NCBI GenBank assembly: GCA_045660225.1
Contig: JAZRDK010000023.1
Location: 1-21,652 of the forward strand
DNA: 21,652 nucleotides
Reading direction: 5' to 3'
Origin: Scatosoma sp045660225
Lineage (GTDB): Bacteria; Bacillota; Clostridia; Christensenellales; Borkfalkiaceae
A program made the position numbers and the translations under genes. Each line of letters opens with the position of its first letter. The first letter of the stretch is position 1. Positions 1-7,251 of this stretch are shown here, one piece after another. Below the pieces are notes generated by a model that made no database searches, was not told the DNA's origin, and saw only the letters and a list, made by a program, of their open reading frames with translations.

Positions 1-2
1 CA

Positions 3-1481
3 GGCAGGGACGAAACGTTTAACGATTTCTTAAACAACGTCGTTCGCCAGGTCGAATTTTGTGCGCGTGCCAAAAATTACGCAGGCCCGTTTATCGGTAT
101 TCGTGATATTTTCCAACAGGTCGAATCGGCAATTGCTTGGATTCCCGAATATTGTCGCGGTAAAATTGTAGAGGCGCTTAACTATATCGGCGACAACGGC
201 AGACCGCCTAGACAGTATTCCTATCCTGCAAATGCGACGACGCCCCCTGGTATGGACCTTCGTCCCTTCATCGACCAAGGCGTTTGGATTATTTCCACGG
301 TGTATACGTACTTGTCGTACACGGGCGATTATTCGATTTTGGACGAAGAGTGCGGATATTACCATTTCGAAGGTAACGTTGTACAACTTTGCTCGCAACG
401 TGACAGCGTTTTAGAACACCTTTTGAGAATCACGGACTATCTCGTTTCGAATATCGACGAAAATACAAACTGTTTGCGCGCGCTTTACGGCGACTGGAAC
501 GACGCTTTGGACGGGCTTGGAAACACGAAAAAACCGGGCAAAGAATACGGCAACGGCGTTTCGGTTATGGCATCCCAGCAGTTGTTTAGAAATCTTGGCG
601 AAATGTCGGAAATTTGTCGCAAAATCGGTAAGCACGAAGACAAAGTTGCTACGTATTTGACCGTTCGCGAACAGTTGAAAAACGGTTTGATTGAAAACGC
701 CATTGTTTCTAATGGCGACGAACGAAAAGTTTTGCACGGATGGGGCGACGATAAAAGCTTTTTCGTCGGCAGTTACAACGATAACGACGGGTACAGCCGT
801 GACGGATTGACCGCCAACGCGTACTGGATTTTATCAGGATTACATAAAGAATACCCGGAAATCGTACCCGATATTTTGAAGGCGTACGATAGGCTCGATT
901 CGAAATACGGATTAAAGACCTTTCAACCGTACTTCTCGCCCGCAAACGATAAAGTAGGCAGAATCAACCGTTTGCCTAAGGGGACTGCGGAAAACGGCGC
1001 AACGTACATCCACGCAACGTTGTTTGCCGTATGGTCGCTGTTTGAAATCGGCGAAGGCAAACGCGCTTGGGAGCAAATCTACAAAATCCTTCCCATCACG
1101 CACGACTTCATTTCGACGACGCCGTTCGTTATGCCCAACTCGTATATCCACAACGAAGAAAAGGGGTTTGACGGCGAATCAATGAGCGACTGGTTTACCG
1201 GCTCGGGTTGCGTCTTAATCAAATCGTTAATCGGCGGTGTGTTCGGCGTTCGTCCCACGCTCGACGGGGTTACCGTGGCAATGTCGGCGTATATGCCTTG
1301 CAAACAAGCCAGCGTTACCTTAAAAATCAAGAAATCACCCGTCCGCATCGTCTATAAAAACGTGGGGAATTGCCAAAGAGAATACTATCTCAACGGCAAA
1401 CCCGTCGATGCGAACAACGGCGTCTATCTTTCCGAAACGGAGCTTGACGGCAGAGAATACGTCATTGAAATCAAAGACTAA
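3..1481 (+). CDS. GH94-family glycoside phosphorylase, C-terminal part (5' end outside window)
   Basis: The frame is open from base 3, so 492 C-terminal residues are visible and the real start lies upstream; the Met at 252 is internal. Residues 30-40 (FIGIRDIFQQ) match the (alpha/alpha)6-barrel segment of GH94 enzymes of the cellobiose/chitobiose phosphorylase type. GDWND at residues 163-167 is the family segment that carries the catalytic general acid Asp. The later segments AWEQIYKILP and DWFTGSG, followed by GVFGVRPTLDG, are the usual C-terminal GH94 landmarks. Such enzymes split beta-linked glucosides or chitobiose with inorganic phosphate, giving a sugar 1-phosphate. No export signal can be judged because the N-terminus is missing. 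The donor is unclear: the segment before DWND (PPGMDLRPFIDQG) differs from classical cellobiose phosphorylases as I remember them, so another beta-glucan specificity is possible. A strong terminator follows the stop at once. I am sure of the family and unsure of the substrate. Confidence 0.85.
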   Translation, partial: GRDETFNDFLNNVVRQVEFCARAKNYAGPFIGIRDIFQQVESAIAWIPEYCRGKIVEALNYIGDNGRPPRQYSYPANATTPPGMDLRPFIDQGVWIISTVYTYLSYTGDYSILDEECGYYHFEGNVVQLCSQRDSVLEHLLRITDYLVSNIDENTNCLRALYGDWNDALDGLGNTKKPGKEYGNGVSVMASQQLFRNLGEMSEICRKIGKHEDKVATYLTVREQLKNGLIENAIVSNGDERKVLHGWGDDKSFFVGSYNDNDGYSRDGLTANAYWILSGLHKEYPEIVPDILKAYDRLDSKYGLKTFQPYFSPANDKVGRINRLPKGTAENGATYIHATLFAVWSLFEIGEGKRAWEQIYKILPITHDFISTTPFVMPNSYIHNEEKGFDGESMSDWFTGSGCVLIKSLIGGVFGVRPTLDGVTVAMSAYMPCKQASVTLKIKKSPVRIVYKNVGNCQREYYLNGKPVDANNGVYLSETELDGREYVIEIKD

Positions 1482-1485
1482 AAAC

Positions 1486-1517
1486 AAAAAGCGCGCCTAT
1501 AAAAAGCGCGCTTTTTT
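1486..1517 (+). terminator. Rho-independent terminator after the GH94 gene
   Basis: An 11-bp stem (AAAAAGCGCGC at 1486-1496, partner GCGCGCTTTTT at 1506-1516) with a 9-base loop ends in a run of six T. It begins 5 bases after the stop codon and separates the GH94 gene from the GH13 gene. Confidence 0.9.
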
Positions 1518-1555
1518 CGTATGATTTTTATAAAAACGGGCAAATTATCCTTAAG

Positions 1556-3100
1556 ATGGATATGCGATTGGAAAGCTTAATTTTTTATCAAATTTACGTA
1601 AATAGTTTTTGCGATTCTAACGGCGACGGCATCGGCGATATAAAGGGCGTACTTTCAAAAATCGATTATTTGAAAGCGTTGGGTATCAACGCCGTTTGGT
1701 TGACGCCTTTTTACAAATCTCCGGGCAAAGACAACGGTTACGATATTTCCGATTATTATTCGCTCAACGTGGACATGGGTACGACGTCGGACATTGAAAC
1801 CTTGATTAAGTCGTTGCATAAAAACGGCATTTTCGTCATTGTGGACTTGGTGGCAAATCACACGTCTACGGCGCACCCGTGGTTTGAAAATTCCAGGCAA
1901 AAAAAGGGCAAGTACAAAGACTATTACTTTTGGTACAAAACCCCGCCCAACGACTGGAAATCCGTCTTTGGCGGTTCGGCTTGGGCATACGACGAAGTTA
2001 GAAACGAATATTATTTGCACTCGTTTGCCACGGAACAAGCGGACGTCAACTGGGACAACGAAAACGTTAGGAAGGAATTTGAAAAGGTCGTTGATTTTTG
2101 GCTAAAAAAGGGCGCGGACGGGTTTCGTTGCGACGTTTTGGATATGATTGCAAAGGATTTTGAAGAGGGAAAAAATGGCAACGGCGAGCATTTGCACGCG
2201 TATATCAAAGGTCTATTCCATCGCAAAGGCGTCAAATGTTTCACCGTCGGCGAGTGTTGGTCCGCGGATATAAACCTTGCAAAAGATTTAACGCATCCTT
2301 CTAAAAACGCGCTTACCACCTTGTTTTCCTTTTGGCATTTGTGCTTAGAAAAGGGGCGTTTTGCCAAAGGCAAACCTACGCTTTATCAAATGCTTTCGCG
2401 CCTGTCGACTTGGCAAACACAAACGTTAAAAGAAGGTTTGACACCTACGGTGTTTTTTGAAAATCACGACCTTCCAAGAAGCGTTTCACGTTTCTGCGAC
2501 GATAAAAAATACCGCTATGAAAGCGCTACGCTTTTAGGGGCTATGCTATTGACGCATTACGGGATACCCTTCCTTTTTCAAGGCGAAGAAATCGGGCTCA
2601 CCAACTCTTGGCACGATACGATAGACGGCTATCCCGACGTTGAATCGGTGGGTTTTTACTTTTCGAAAAAAACGAAACTTTTGAAGGGTGAGCGTCTAAA
2701 ACGCATTTATTTTGGCGGACGCGACAACGGCAGGCGTATGATGCCGTGGACGGAGAAGAAACAAAAATCTTGGCTTGCACCGTACGATAGACAACGTGAA
2801 ATCAACGTAAAAAAAGACGCCGACTCGCAAAAGTCCGTATTCCGTTTTTACCAAGCTCTCGTTTCTCTTAGGAAACAAGAAAAATGTTTGACGCAGGGCG
2901 CATACGTTTGTACGCGTATGACCAAAAACGCCTACGTCTTCACAAGAGAAAGCGACGGCGAGAAAATAACGGTTGCCTGCGCGTTTGAAAAAGGAGCGAC
3001 GTTGCCCGAAATTGAAGGCGAAATCATACTCTCTAACTACGAAAAAACGGGAAGTCGGTTTCAGCCTTATCAAGTCGTTTTATATAAGCAAATCCTATAA
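1556..3100 (+). CDS. GH13 alpha-glucosidase (oligo-1,6-glucosidase type)
   Basis: This 514-residue protein is a complete GH13 enzyme without a signal peptide, so it should act in the cytoplasm on imported oligosaccharides. Family regions are in order: a DSNGDGIGD loop at 20-28, DLVANH with H102, GFRCDV with nucleophile D193, GECW with acid/base E233, and FENHD with transition-state stabiliser D305. QADVNWDN (161-168), QGEEIGLTN and RDNGRRMMPW are typical of the oligo-1,6-glucosidase / trehalose-6-phosphate hydrolase branch; dextran or isomaltose glucosidase activity is most likely, trehalose-6-phosphate hydrolase or sucrose isomerase less so. Length is slightly short of the usual 550. No good ribosome binding site precedes either ATG 1556 or ATG 1562, and only 38 bases separate it from the upstream terminator. 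It may therefore be expressed by read-through or from a weak promoter (TATAAA at 1529-1534, no clear -35). Confidence 0.9.
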   Translation: MDMRLESLIFYQIYVNSFCDSNGDGIGDIKGVLSKIDYLKALGINAVWLTPFYKSPGKDNGYDISDYYSLNVDMGTTSDIETLIKSLHKNGIFVIVDLVANHTSTAHPWFENSRQKKGKYKDYYFWYKTPPNDWKSVFGGSAWAYDEVRNEYYLHSFATEQADVNWDNENVRKEFEKVVDFWLKKGADGFRCDVLDMIAKDFEEGKNGNGEHLHAYIKGLFHRKGVKCFTVGECWSADINLAKDLTHPSKNALTTLFSFWHLCLEKGRFAKGKPTLYQMLSRLSTWQTQTLKEGLTPTVFFENHDLPRSVSRFCDDKKYRYESATLLGAMLLTHYGIPFLFQGEEIGLTNSWHDTIDGYPDVESVGFYFSKKTKLLKGERLKRIYFGGRDNGRRMMPWTEKKQKSWLAPYDRQREINVKKDADSQKSVFRFYQALVSLRKQEKCLTQGAYVCTRMTKNAYVFTRESDGEKITVACAFEKGATLPEIEGEIILSNYEKTGSRFQPYQVVLYKQIL

Positions 3101-3133
3101 AAAAGTAAGCCCAATCAACGGCTTGCTTTTTTT
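3099..3133 (+). terminator. Rho-independent terminator after the GH13 gene
   Basis: A 13-bp stem with one G-U pair (AAAAAAGTAAGCC at 3099-3111 with GGCTTGCTTTTTT at 3120-3132) closes an 8-base loop and ends in seven T. The stem begins inside the stop codon of the GH13 gene. Confidence 0.85.
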
Positions 3134-3170
3134 GTACAGTTTTATTAATAAAAATTGTTAAATTTGCTTA

Positions 3171-3199
3171 TTTACTTTTGCTAAGACAAATGGTATAAT
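3171..3199 (+). promoter_or_regulatory. Promoter of the oxidoreductase-deacetylase operon (extended -10)
   Basis: TATAAT at 3194-3199 is preceded by TG one base upstream (TGGTATAAT), which makes an extended -10 box. The best -35 at 17-base spacing is TTTACT at 3171-3176, four of six matches to consensus. It sits between the GH13 terminator and the first oxidoreductase, and a strong ribosome binding site (AGGAGA, 3215-3220) follows 7 bases before the ATG. Confidence 0.7.
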
Positions 3200-3227
3200 A
3201 TAGTATATCATCACAGGAGAAGAAAAA

Positions 3228-4208
3228 ATGAGAGTTGGTATTATCGGTCTTGGTGCAATTGCACCTTTACATATTGACGCTTTGTTGATTAACGGCGAAG
3301 ACATCGTGGCGCTTTGCGACGTGAAGACGGAAAAGTGCGAAAAAGCAATGCAAGAATACGGTCTGAACGTCACGATTTACAGCGACTATAAAAAAATGTT
3401 AGACGAAGCCAAGTTGGACGCAGTACATATCTGTACGCCACACTACTTGCACGCGGAAATGATTTGTGAAGGCTTGCGCCGTGGGATTAACGTCCTTTCG
3501 GAAAAACCGCTTGCCATCAATGAAGAGCAACTTGCACAAATTGAAAAGGCGGTAAACGAATCGTCTGCACAACTTGGCGTGTGTTTCCAAAATAGATACA
3601 ACGCGTCAACCTTGTACGTAAAAGAAGTGACGGAAGGCGAAGAGTTTTTGTCTGGCTCGGTCAGTTTAATTTGGGAACGCAACGCCGACTACTACGCGCA
3701 GGATAAGTGGCGCGGAACGTGGGACATGGAAGGCGGTGGCGTTATGATAAATCAGGCGATTCACTCGCTTGACTTGGCGCAATGGTTTTGCGGTATGCCC
3801 AAATCCGTTACGGCGCACGTGGATAACGTGTCCTTGAAAGGCAAGATAGAAGTTGAAGATACGGCGTTTGCAAAGTTTAATTTAGCAAACGGTGGTGCGT
3901 TTATCGTCAACGCGACCAACGCGTCCTACGGCTCGTATTCGCCTTGCTTGATGTTCCAAACGAACAAAAAGATGATTATGATGACGGGTAACCATGTCAT
4001 CATCAACGGCGAGTACGTAGAAAAGAAGGACGTTTTGGCGAAAACCGGCAAGGTAGAGTGGGGCGTGGGGCATATCAAACTTATCCGCGATTATTACGAT
4101 TGTATCGCAACGGGCAGAAAATTCCCTATCGGCTTTTATGAAGCGCAAAACACGATTCGATTGATTCGTGCAATGTATAAATCCAACGGAAACGAAATCA
4201 CTTTTTAA
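3228..4208 (+). CDS. Gfo/Idh/MocA-family oxidoreductase (first of three)
   Basis: This 326-residue protein has the two-domain layout of NAD(P)-dependent sugar and inositol dehydrogenases. The Rossmann start is GIIGLGAIAPLH (4-15), a second strand end is ALCD, and the conserved EKP is at 92-94, whose lysine acts in catalysis in this family. The C-terminal domain has GGGVMINQAIHSLDL (169-183); H179 is the usual active-site histidine. There is no signal peptide or Tat motif, so it is a cytoplasmic enzyme. The start is fixed by AGGAGA 7 bases upstream. It is the first gene of an operon with the next two, 12 bases apart each. The substrate cannot be read from the sequence: family members oxidise hexoses, inositols, amino sugars or glycosides, and some (GH109, GH179-like enzymes) cleave glycosides through a transient keto step. 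Confidence 0.9.
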   Translation: MRVGIIGLGAIAPLHIDALLINGEDIVALCDVKTEKCEKAMQEYGLNVTIYSDYKKMLDEAKLDAVHICTPHYLHAEMICEGLRRGINVLSEKPLAINEEQLAQIEKAVNESSAQLGVCFQNRYNASTLYVKEVTEGEEFLSGSVSLIWERNADYYAQDKWRGTWDMEGGGVMINQAIHSLDLAQWFCGMPKSVTAHVDNVSLKGKIEVEDTAFAKFNLANGGAFIVNATNASYGSYSPCLMFQTNKKMIMMTGNHVIINGEYVEKKDVLAKTGKVEWGVGHIKLIRDYYDCIATGRKFPIGFYEAQNTIRLIRAMYKSNGNEITF

Positions 4209-4220
4209 GGAGTAAAAAAA

Positions 4221-5087
4221 ATGAGCAAAATTGTTATTCTCGGTTGCGAAAATTCGCACGCAAATACCTTTTTAGACTACGTAAGAGATAATCCCCTTTA
4301 TAAGGACGTCGAAGTCGTCGGCGTGTACTCGGACGAAGAAGAAGCGGTGCAAAAGCTCGTCAATGATTACGGTGTACCCGCAATGAAATCGTACGACGAA
4401 GCGGTTGGCAAGGTGGACGGGGTTATCGTTACCGCGCGCCACGGCGACAATCATTATAAATATGCAAAGCCCTACATAGAAAGCGGTGTGCCGATGTTCA
4501 TCGACAAGCCGATTACCATCAACGAAGCGGAAGCAATCGAGTTTATGCAGGTATGCATGAAAAACGGCGTTCGTTTGACGGGTGGCTCGTGTTGTAAAGA
4601 TAACAACTGGGTGCTTGAACTTAAAAAGGAGCACGAAGAAAGCGTCGGCGGAAAAACGCTTGGTGGTTACGTTCGCGCGCCCATCAATTTGAACAACGTT
4701 TACGGCGGTTTCTATTTCTATACGCAACACCTTGTCGAAACGGTTACGACCATTTTCGGTTGTTATCCCGAAAGCGTTTACGCGCGCCAAAACGGGAAGA
4801 CGATTTCCGTGTTCTTCCACTACGACGGATTTACCGTTGACGGTTTGTTCTCGGAAGAAAGCTGGAACTATTATGCAATGCGCCAAGCAATGGACGGTGA
4901 GAAGGGCGGTTTCTTCCCCGTTTCCGAAGGTTTTGTGCGCGAATTTCATGAGTTCTACGAATTGCTCGTTGGCGGTGAACAAAAGTGCAGTTACGAAGAT
5001 TTCATCGCGCCCGTGTTCGTGATGAACGCAATCGACCGTTCGCTTGCAAGCGGTAAAGATGAAAAGGTAAATAAATACTCGCTTTGA
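4221..5087 (+). CDS. Short, divergent Gfo/Idh/MocA-family oxidoreductase (second of three)
   Basis: This protein has 288 residues, shorter than the usual 320-380. The N-terminal half reads as a Rossmann domain: strand VILG, then CENSHANTF where the family usually has GxGxxG, then VVGVYSD. The EKP motif appears as DKP at 95-97, which is tolerated in some members. The C-terminal half is reduced; H170 in FYFYTQHLVE is the best candidate for the active-site histidine. The ribosome binding site AAGGAG overlaps the preceding gene's stop and lies about 8 bases from ATG 4221. Its position between another family member and a deacetylase-like gene suggests a role on the same sugar, perhaps as the partner in a heteromeric enzyme or as a second step. 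It may also bind a different cofactor or lack activity; I can support the family but not the reaction. Confidence 0.8.
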   Translation: MSKIVILGCENSHANTFLDYVRDNPLYKDVEVVGVYSDEEEAVQKLVNDYGVPAMKSYDEAVGKVDGVIVTARHGDNHYKYAKPYIESGVPMFIDKPITINEAEAIEFMQVCMKNGVRLTGGSCCKDNNWVLELKKEHEESVGGKTLGGYVRAPINLNNVYGGFYFYTQHLVETVTTIFGCYPESVYARQNGKTISVFFHYDGFTVDGLFSEESWNYYAMRQAMDGEKGGFFPVSEGFVREFHEFYELLVGGEQKCSYEDFIAPVFVMNAIDRSLASGKDEKVNKYSL

Positions 5088-5099
5088 CAAAGGATAAAA

Positions 5100-6245
5100 A
5101 TGATTAGAATTAAAAGTGACAAAATTATTCTTGGCGACGGCTTGTTCGACGGTTATTTGTACGTCGAAAACGGTAAAATTATTGCCGTTACTAAGGACGC
5201 AAAATCTGCGGAAAAAGAATACGATTATACAGGAAACTACGTCAGCGCCGGTTTTATCGATATGCACACGCACGGCGCAGGCGGTCACGCGTTTATGAAC
5301 AGCGAAGTAGAAGACGTCGTCGAAGGTGTAAACTACCATTTGGCGCACGGCACGACGACGATTGTGCCTACCATTTCCGCCGGTGAATTTGAAACGATGA
5401 AAAGGGCGGTAATTCACGTCGATAAAGCCAAGAAAAGTGGCAAAGCCAAGGCGAATATTTTAGGCGCGCATTTGGAAGGTCCGTACCTTTCCGCAAAACA
5501 ATGTGGCGCACAATGCCCCGTCTTCATCACACCCCCTAAAAAGGCGGACTACGAAAGCTTGATTAAGGAATACGGCGAGAGTGTAACGCGTTGGACGTAC
5601 GCGCCCGAATACGACGAAAACGGCGAGTTTTGTAAATATCTTACCGACCACGGCGTTATTGCATCGGCAGGACACACGGACGCGAAATACCAAGATATGG
5701 CGCTTGCCATTGACAACGGTTGCAACTTAATTACGCACTTGTACAGTTGTACTTCGACAGTCACGCGCGACCATGGTTTCCGTTCGCTCGGCGTCATTGA
5801 AAGCGCGTACCTTCGCGACGAATTGTACGTAGAAATCATCGCCGACGGCAAACATTTGCCTCCTGATTTGATTAAAATGATTATCAAAATCAAGGGCACG
5901 GATAAGGTAGCGCTGATTACCGACAGTCTTGAAATTGCAGGCACGGACGTCAAAGAAGGCGTGATGAGCGGTACGGAATTTATCGTCGAAGACGGCGTAT
6001 GCAAATTGAAGGACAGAAGCGCGTTTGCAGGAAGCGTTGCAACGGCGGACAGGCTTGTGAAAACGTTGGTGTTTGATTGCGGTTTCGACGTAGCGACGGC
6101 GGTGAAGATGCTTACGCAAACCCCGGCGGAAATTTTGAAAGTCAACAAGGGCGTTTTGGCGGAAGGCAAGGACGCGGACGTCGTGGTATTCGACGACGAA
6201 ATTTGCGTAAAAGCGGTGTTCGTCGCAGGCGAACAAGTGGCTTAA
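5100..6245 (+). CDS. nagA: NagA-like N-acetylglucosamine-6-phosphate deacetylase
   Basis: This 381-residue protein has the amidohydrolase fold and length of NagA, which removes acetate from GlcNAc-6-phosphate. Visible landmarks are DMHTHG (H56, H58), HLEGPY with metal ligand E126, AGHT with metal ligand H192, THLYS with metal ligand H213, ADGKH with H252, the catalytic aspartate in LITDS (D275) and the C-terminal small beta domain near GKDADVVVFD. It is odd that the substrate loop after H213, usually (F/Y)NAM in NagA, reads YSCTS, and that the following REPG-like segment is replaced by RDHGFRSLG. The N-acyl sugar may thus not be GlcNAc-6-P. An AAAGGA site precedes ATG 5100, 12 bases after the previous stop. 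No nagB or kinase gene is adjacent. The family is firm and the symbol should be read as 'NagA-like'. Confidence 0.85.
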   Translation: MIRIKSDKIILGDGLFDGYLYVENGKIIAVTKDAKSAEKEYDYTGNYVSAGFIDMHTHGAGGHAFMNSEVEDVVEGVNYHLAHGTTTIVPTISAGEFETMKRAVIHVDKAKKSGKAKANILGAHLEGPYLSAKQCGAQCPVFITPPKKADYESLIKEYGESVTRWTYAPEYDENGEFCKYLTDHGVIASAGHTDAKYQDMALAIDNGCNLITHLYSCTSTVTRDHGFRSLGVIESAYLRDELYVEIIADGKHLPPDLIKMIIKIKGTDKVALITDSLEIAGTDVKEGVMSGTEFIVEDGVCKLKDRSAFAGSVATADRLVKTLVFDCGFDVATAVKMLTQTPAEILKVNKGVLAEGKDADVVVFDDEICVKAVFVAGEQVA

Positions 6246-6251
6246 TACAAT

Positions 6252-6284
6252 AAAAAAACCGCAACCTTGCGGTTACGGTTTTTC
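6252..6284. terminator. Bidirectional terminator between nagA-like gene and AraC gene
   Basis: AACCGCA at 6257-6263 pairs with TGCGGTT at 6268-6274 over a 4-base loop. On the minus strand this is followed directly by a run of seven T, a good terminator for the AraC gene, and overlaps that gene's stop. On the plus strand the alternative stem AAAAACCG (6254-6261) with CGGTTTTT (6276-6283) can serve the nagA-like operon. Confidence 0.75.
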
Positions 6285-7070
6285 TTTTGACGGCGGATAG
6301 CCGAAAGTTTTTAGAAATTGTTTGTAAAAGCCTACGTAAGATTCAAATCCGCAATCAAGATAAATTTCCGTAGGTCGTTTTCCTCGCCGAATCATCTTCC
6401 GCGCGTGTTGCAAACGTTTCAAATTGATGTACTGTTTGGGCGAAATTTTCAACTGTTGCTTAAAAATCTTGAACAGATATGGAGAGGATAAAGACAAAGC
6501 CCGCGCCAACTCGTCCACGTCGGAAAGTGTAAACAGGTTTTCGTTGACGTATTCCAACGCTCGCGTTAAGATAGGGGACAATTCGGAAGGAATCGCAATA
6601 ACGTCCGTCTCCGTCATGGCAAGGTTTTGCAACACTTCTTTCAATAACCCGTATAAAACGTCGCAAAACGCTTCGTGCGATAAACGCGACGCGTAATAAT
6701 CGATGCGTTTGAAATTTTCGTTTACGATACTCTGTTCGTGAAAGTTTACGACGTCCAAGTGGTCGGGAATACTGTTTAAAAGCTCCCGTTCAAAGTCGTT
6801 TTTGGGCTCAAAAGTGAAAAGATAACGCGTGTACGTTGCACTCGACAACAGTTCGATATAATGATAGGTGGACGGCCTAGTAAACACAAGGTCGTTCTTC
6901 TTCAACTTATACCGCTTACCTTCAACCACGTAATTCGCGTCTCCGCCGACGAAAAAAATAATTTCGTAAAAGCTGTGTACGTGTTTCGTAACGATTTCAG
7001 GATGGTTTTGAAGGTGTGGCGTACTAAATTTATCAAAGTAGAGATTATCCGCTGAAATGTAAATTGACAT
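6273..7070 (-). CDS. AraC-family transcriptional regulator
   Basis: This 265-residue regulator has an N-terminal cupin-like sensing domain (about 1-90, with the HxHxxxEI pattern KHVHSFYEI at 29-37 that typifies sugar-responsive members) and a C-terminal double helix-turn-helix (about 165-262). The second recognition unit ends in CGFESYVGFYKQFLKTFGYPP, the usual AraC signature with its F-K-x-x-G-x-x-P ending. The open frame can be read from GTG 7088, but AGGAG at 7081-7077 lies 6 bases before ATG 7070, so ATG 7070 is the start. It lies on the opposite strand in the middle of the oxidoreductase cluster, converges on the nagA-like gene and diverges from the third oxidoreductase. It is the obvious candidate for the local activator, responding to a sugar or pathway intermediate. 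The ligand is unknown. Confidence 0.92.
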   Translation of the reverse strand: MSIYISADNLYFDKFSTPHLQNHPEIVTKHVHSFYEIIFFVGGDANYVVEGKRYKLKKNDLVFTRPSTYHYIELLSSATYTRYLFTFEPKNDFERELLNSIPDHLDVVNFHEQSIVNENFKRIDYYASRLSHEAFCDVLYGLLKEVLQNLAMTETDVIAIPSELSPILTRALEYVNENLFTLSDVDELARALSLSSPYLFKIFKQQLKISPKQYINLKRLQHARKMIRRGKRPTEIYLDCGFESYVGFYKQFLKTFGYPPSKEKP

Positions 7071-7088
7071 ACCCTTCTCCTTTTTCAC

Positions 7089-7117
7089 AGTTTAACATAA
7101 ATATATTTCAATTGCAA
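7089..7117 (-). promoter_or_regulatory. Possible promoter of the AraC regulator
   Basis: Reading on the minus strand, TTGCAA (7117-7112) and TAAACT (7094-7089) are separated by 17 bases. Transcription would start near 7082, just ahead of the ribosome binding site at 7081-7077. Each box matches consensus at only four positions, so this is a tentative call. Confidence 0.35.
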
Positions 7118-7210
7118 TACTTTTTTATTTTTTTATGAAAAATCTTAAAAATTAGTATAGTTTTGGAAAACAAAAATAACACAAATGTAAATCTCTTTTA
7201 TGCATACGTG

Positions 7211-7219
7211 TGCTATAAT
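7211..7219 (+). promoter_or_regulatory. Extended -10 promoter of the third oxidoreductase gene
   Basis: TGCTATAAT at 7211-7219 is an extended -10 box (TG-n-TATAAT). No good -35 lies 16-18 bases upstream (ATCTCT at 7191-7196), which fits a promoter needing an activator. A small palindrome GTTTT-GG-AAAAC at 7160-7171 lies about 55-65 bases upstream of the expected start point, a usual activator position; it is a possible but unproven operator. Confidence 0.6.
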
Positions 7220-7251
7220 AATTAAAACAATTTATTTCTATTGGAGGCATT

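Noticed and set aside
252..254. ATG 252 as the start of the GH94 gene
   Set aside because: The same frame is open to base 3 and the 83 upstream codons encode GH94 barrel sequence, so the gene continues beyond the window edge.
4272..5417. Long antisense reading frame (381 codons, minus strand) opposite the second oxidoreductase
   Set aside because: It overlaps two well-supported genes, has a low-complexity composition rich in Phe, Val and Arg without domain motifs, and follows from the strong use of NNC/NNG codons such as ACG and GAC on the coding strand.
7071..7088. GTG start at 7088 for the AraC regulator
   Set aside because: The extra six codons contain the AGGAG ribosome binding site of ATG 7070, so they are leader, not coding.
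7112..7117. TTGCAA within ATTGCAAT as a regulator operator
   Set aside because: An 8-base palindrome in AT-rich DNA is expected by chance; it is listed only as a possible -35 box of the AraC gene.
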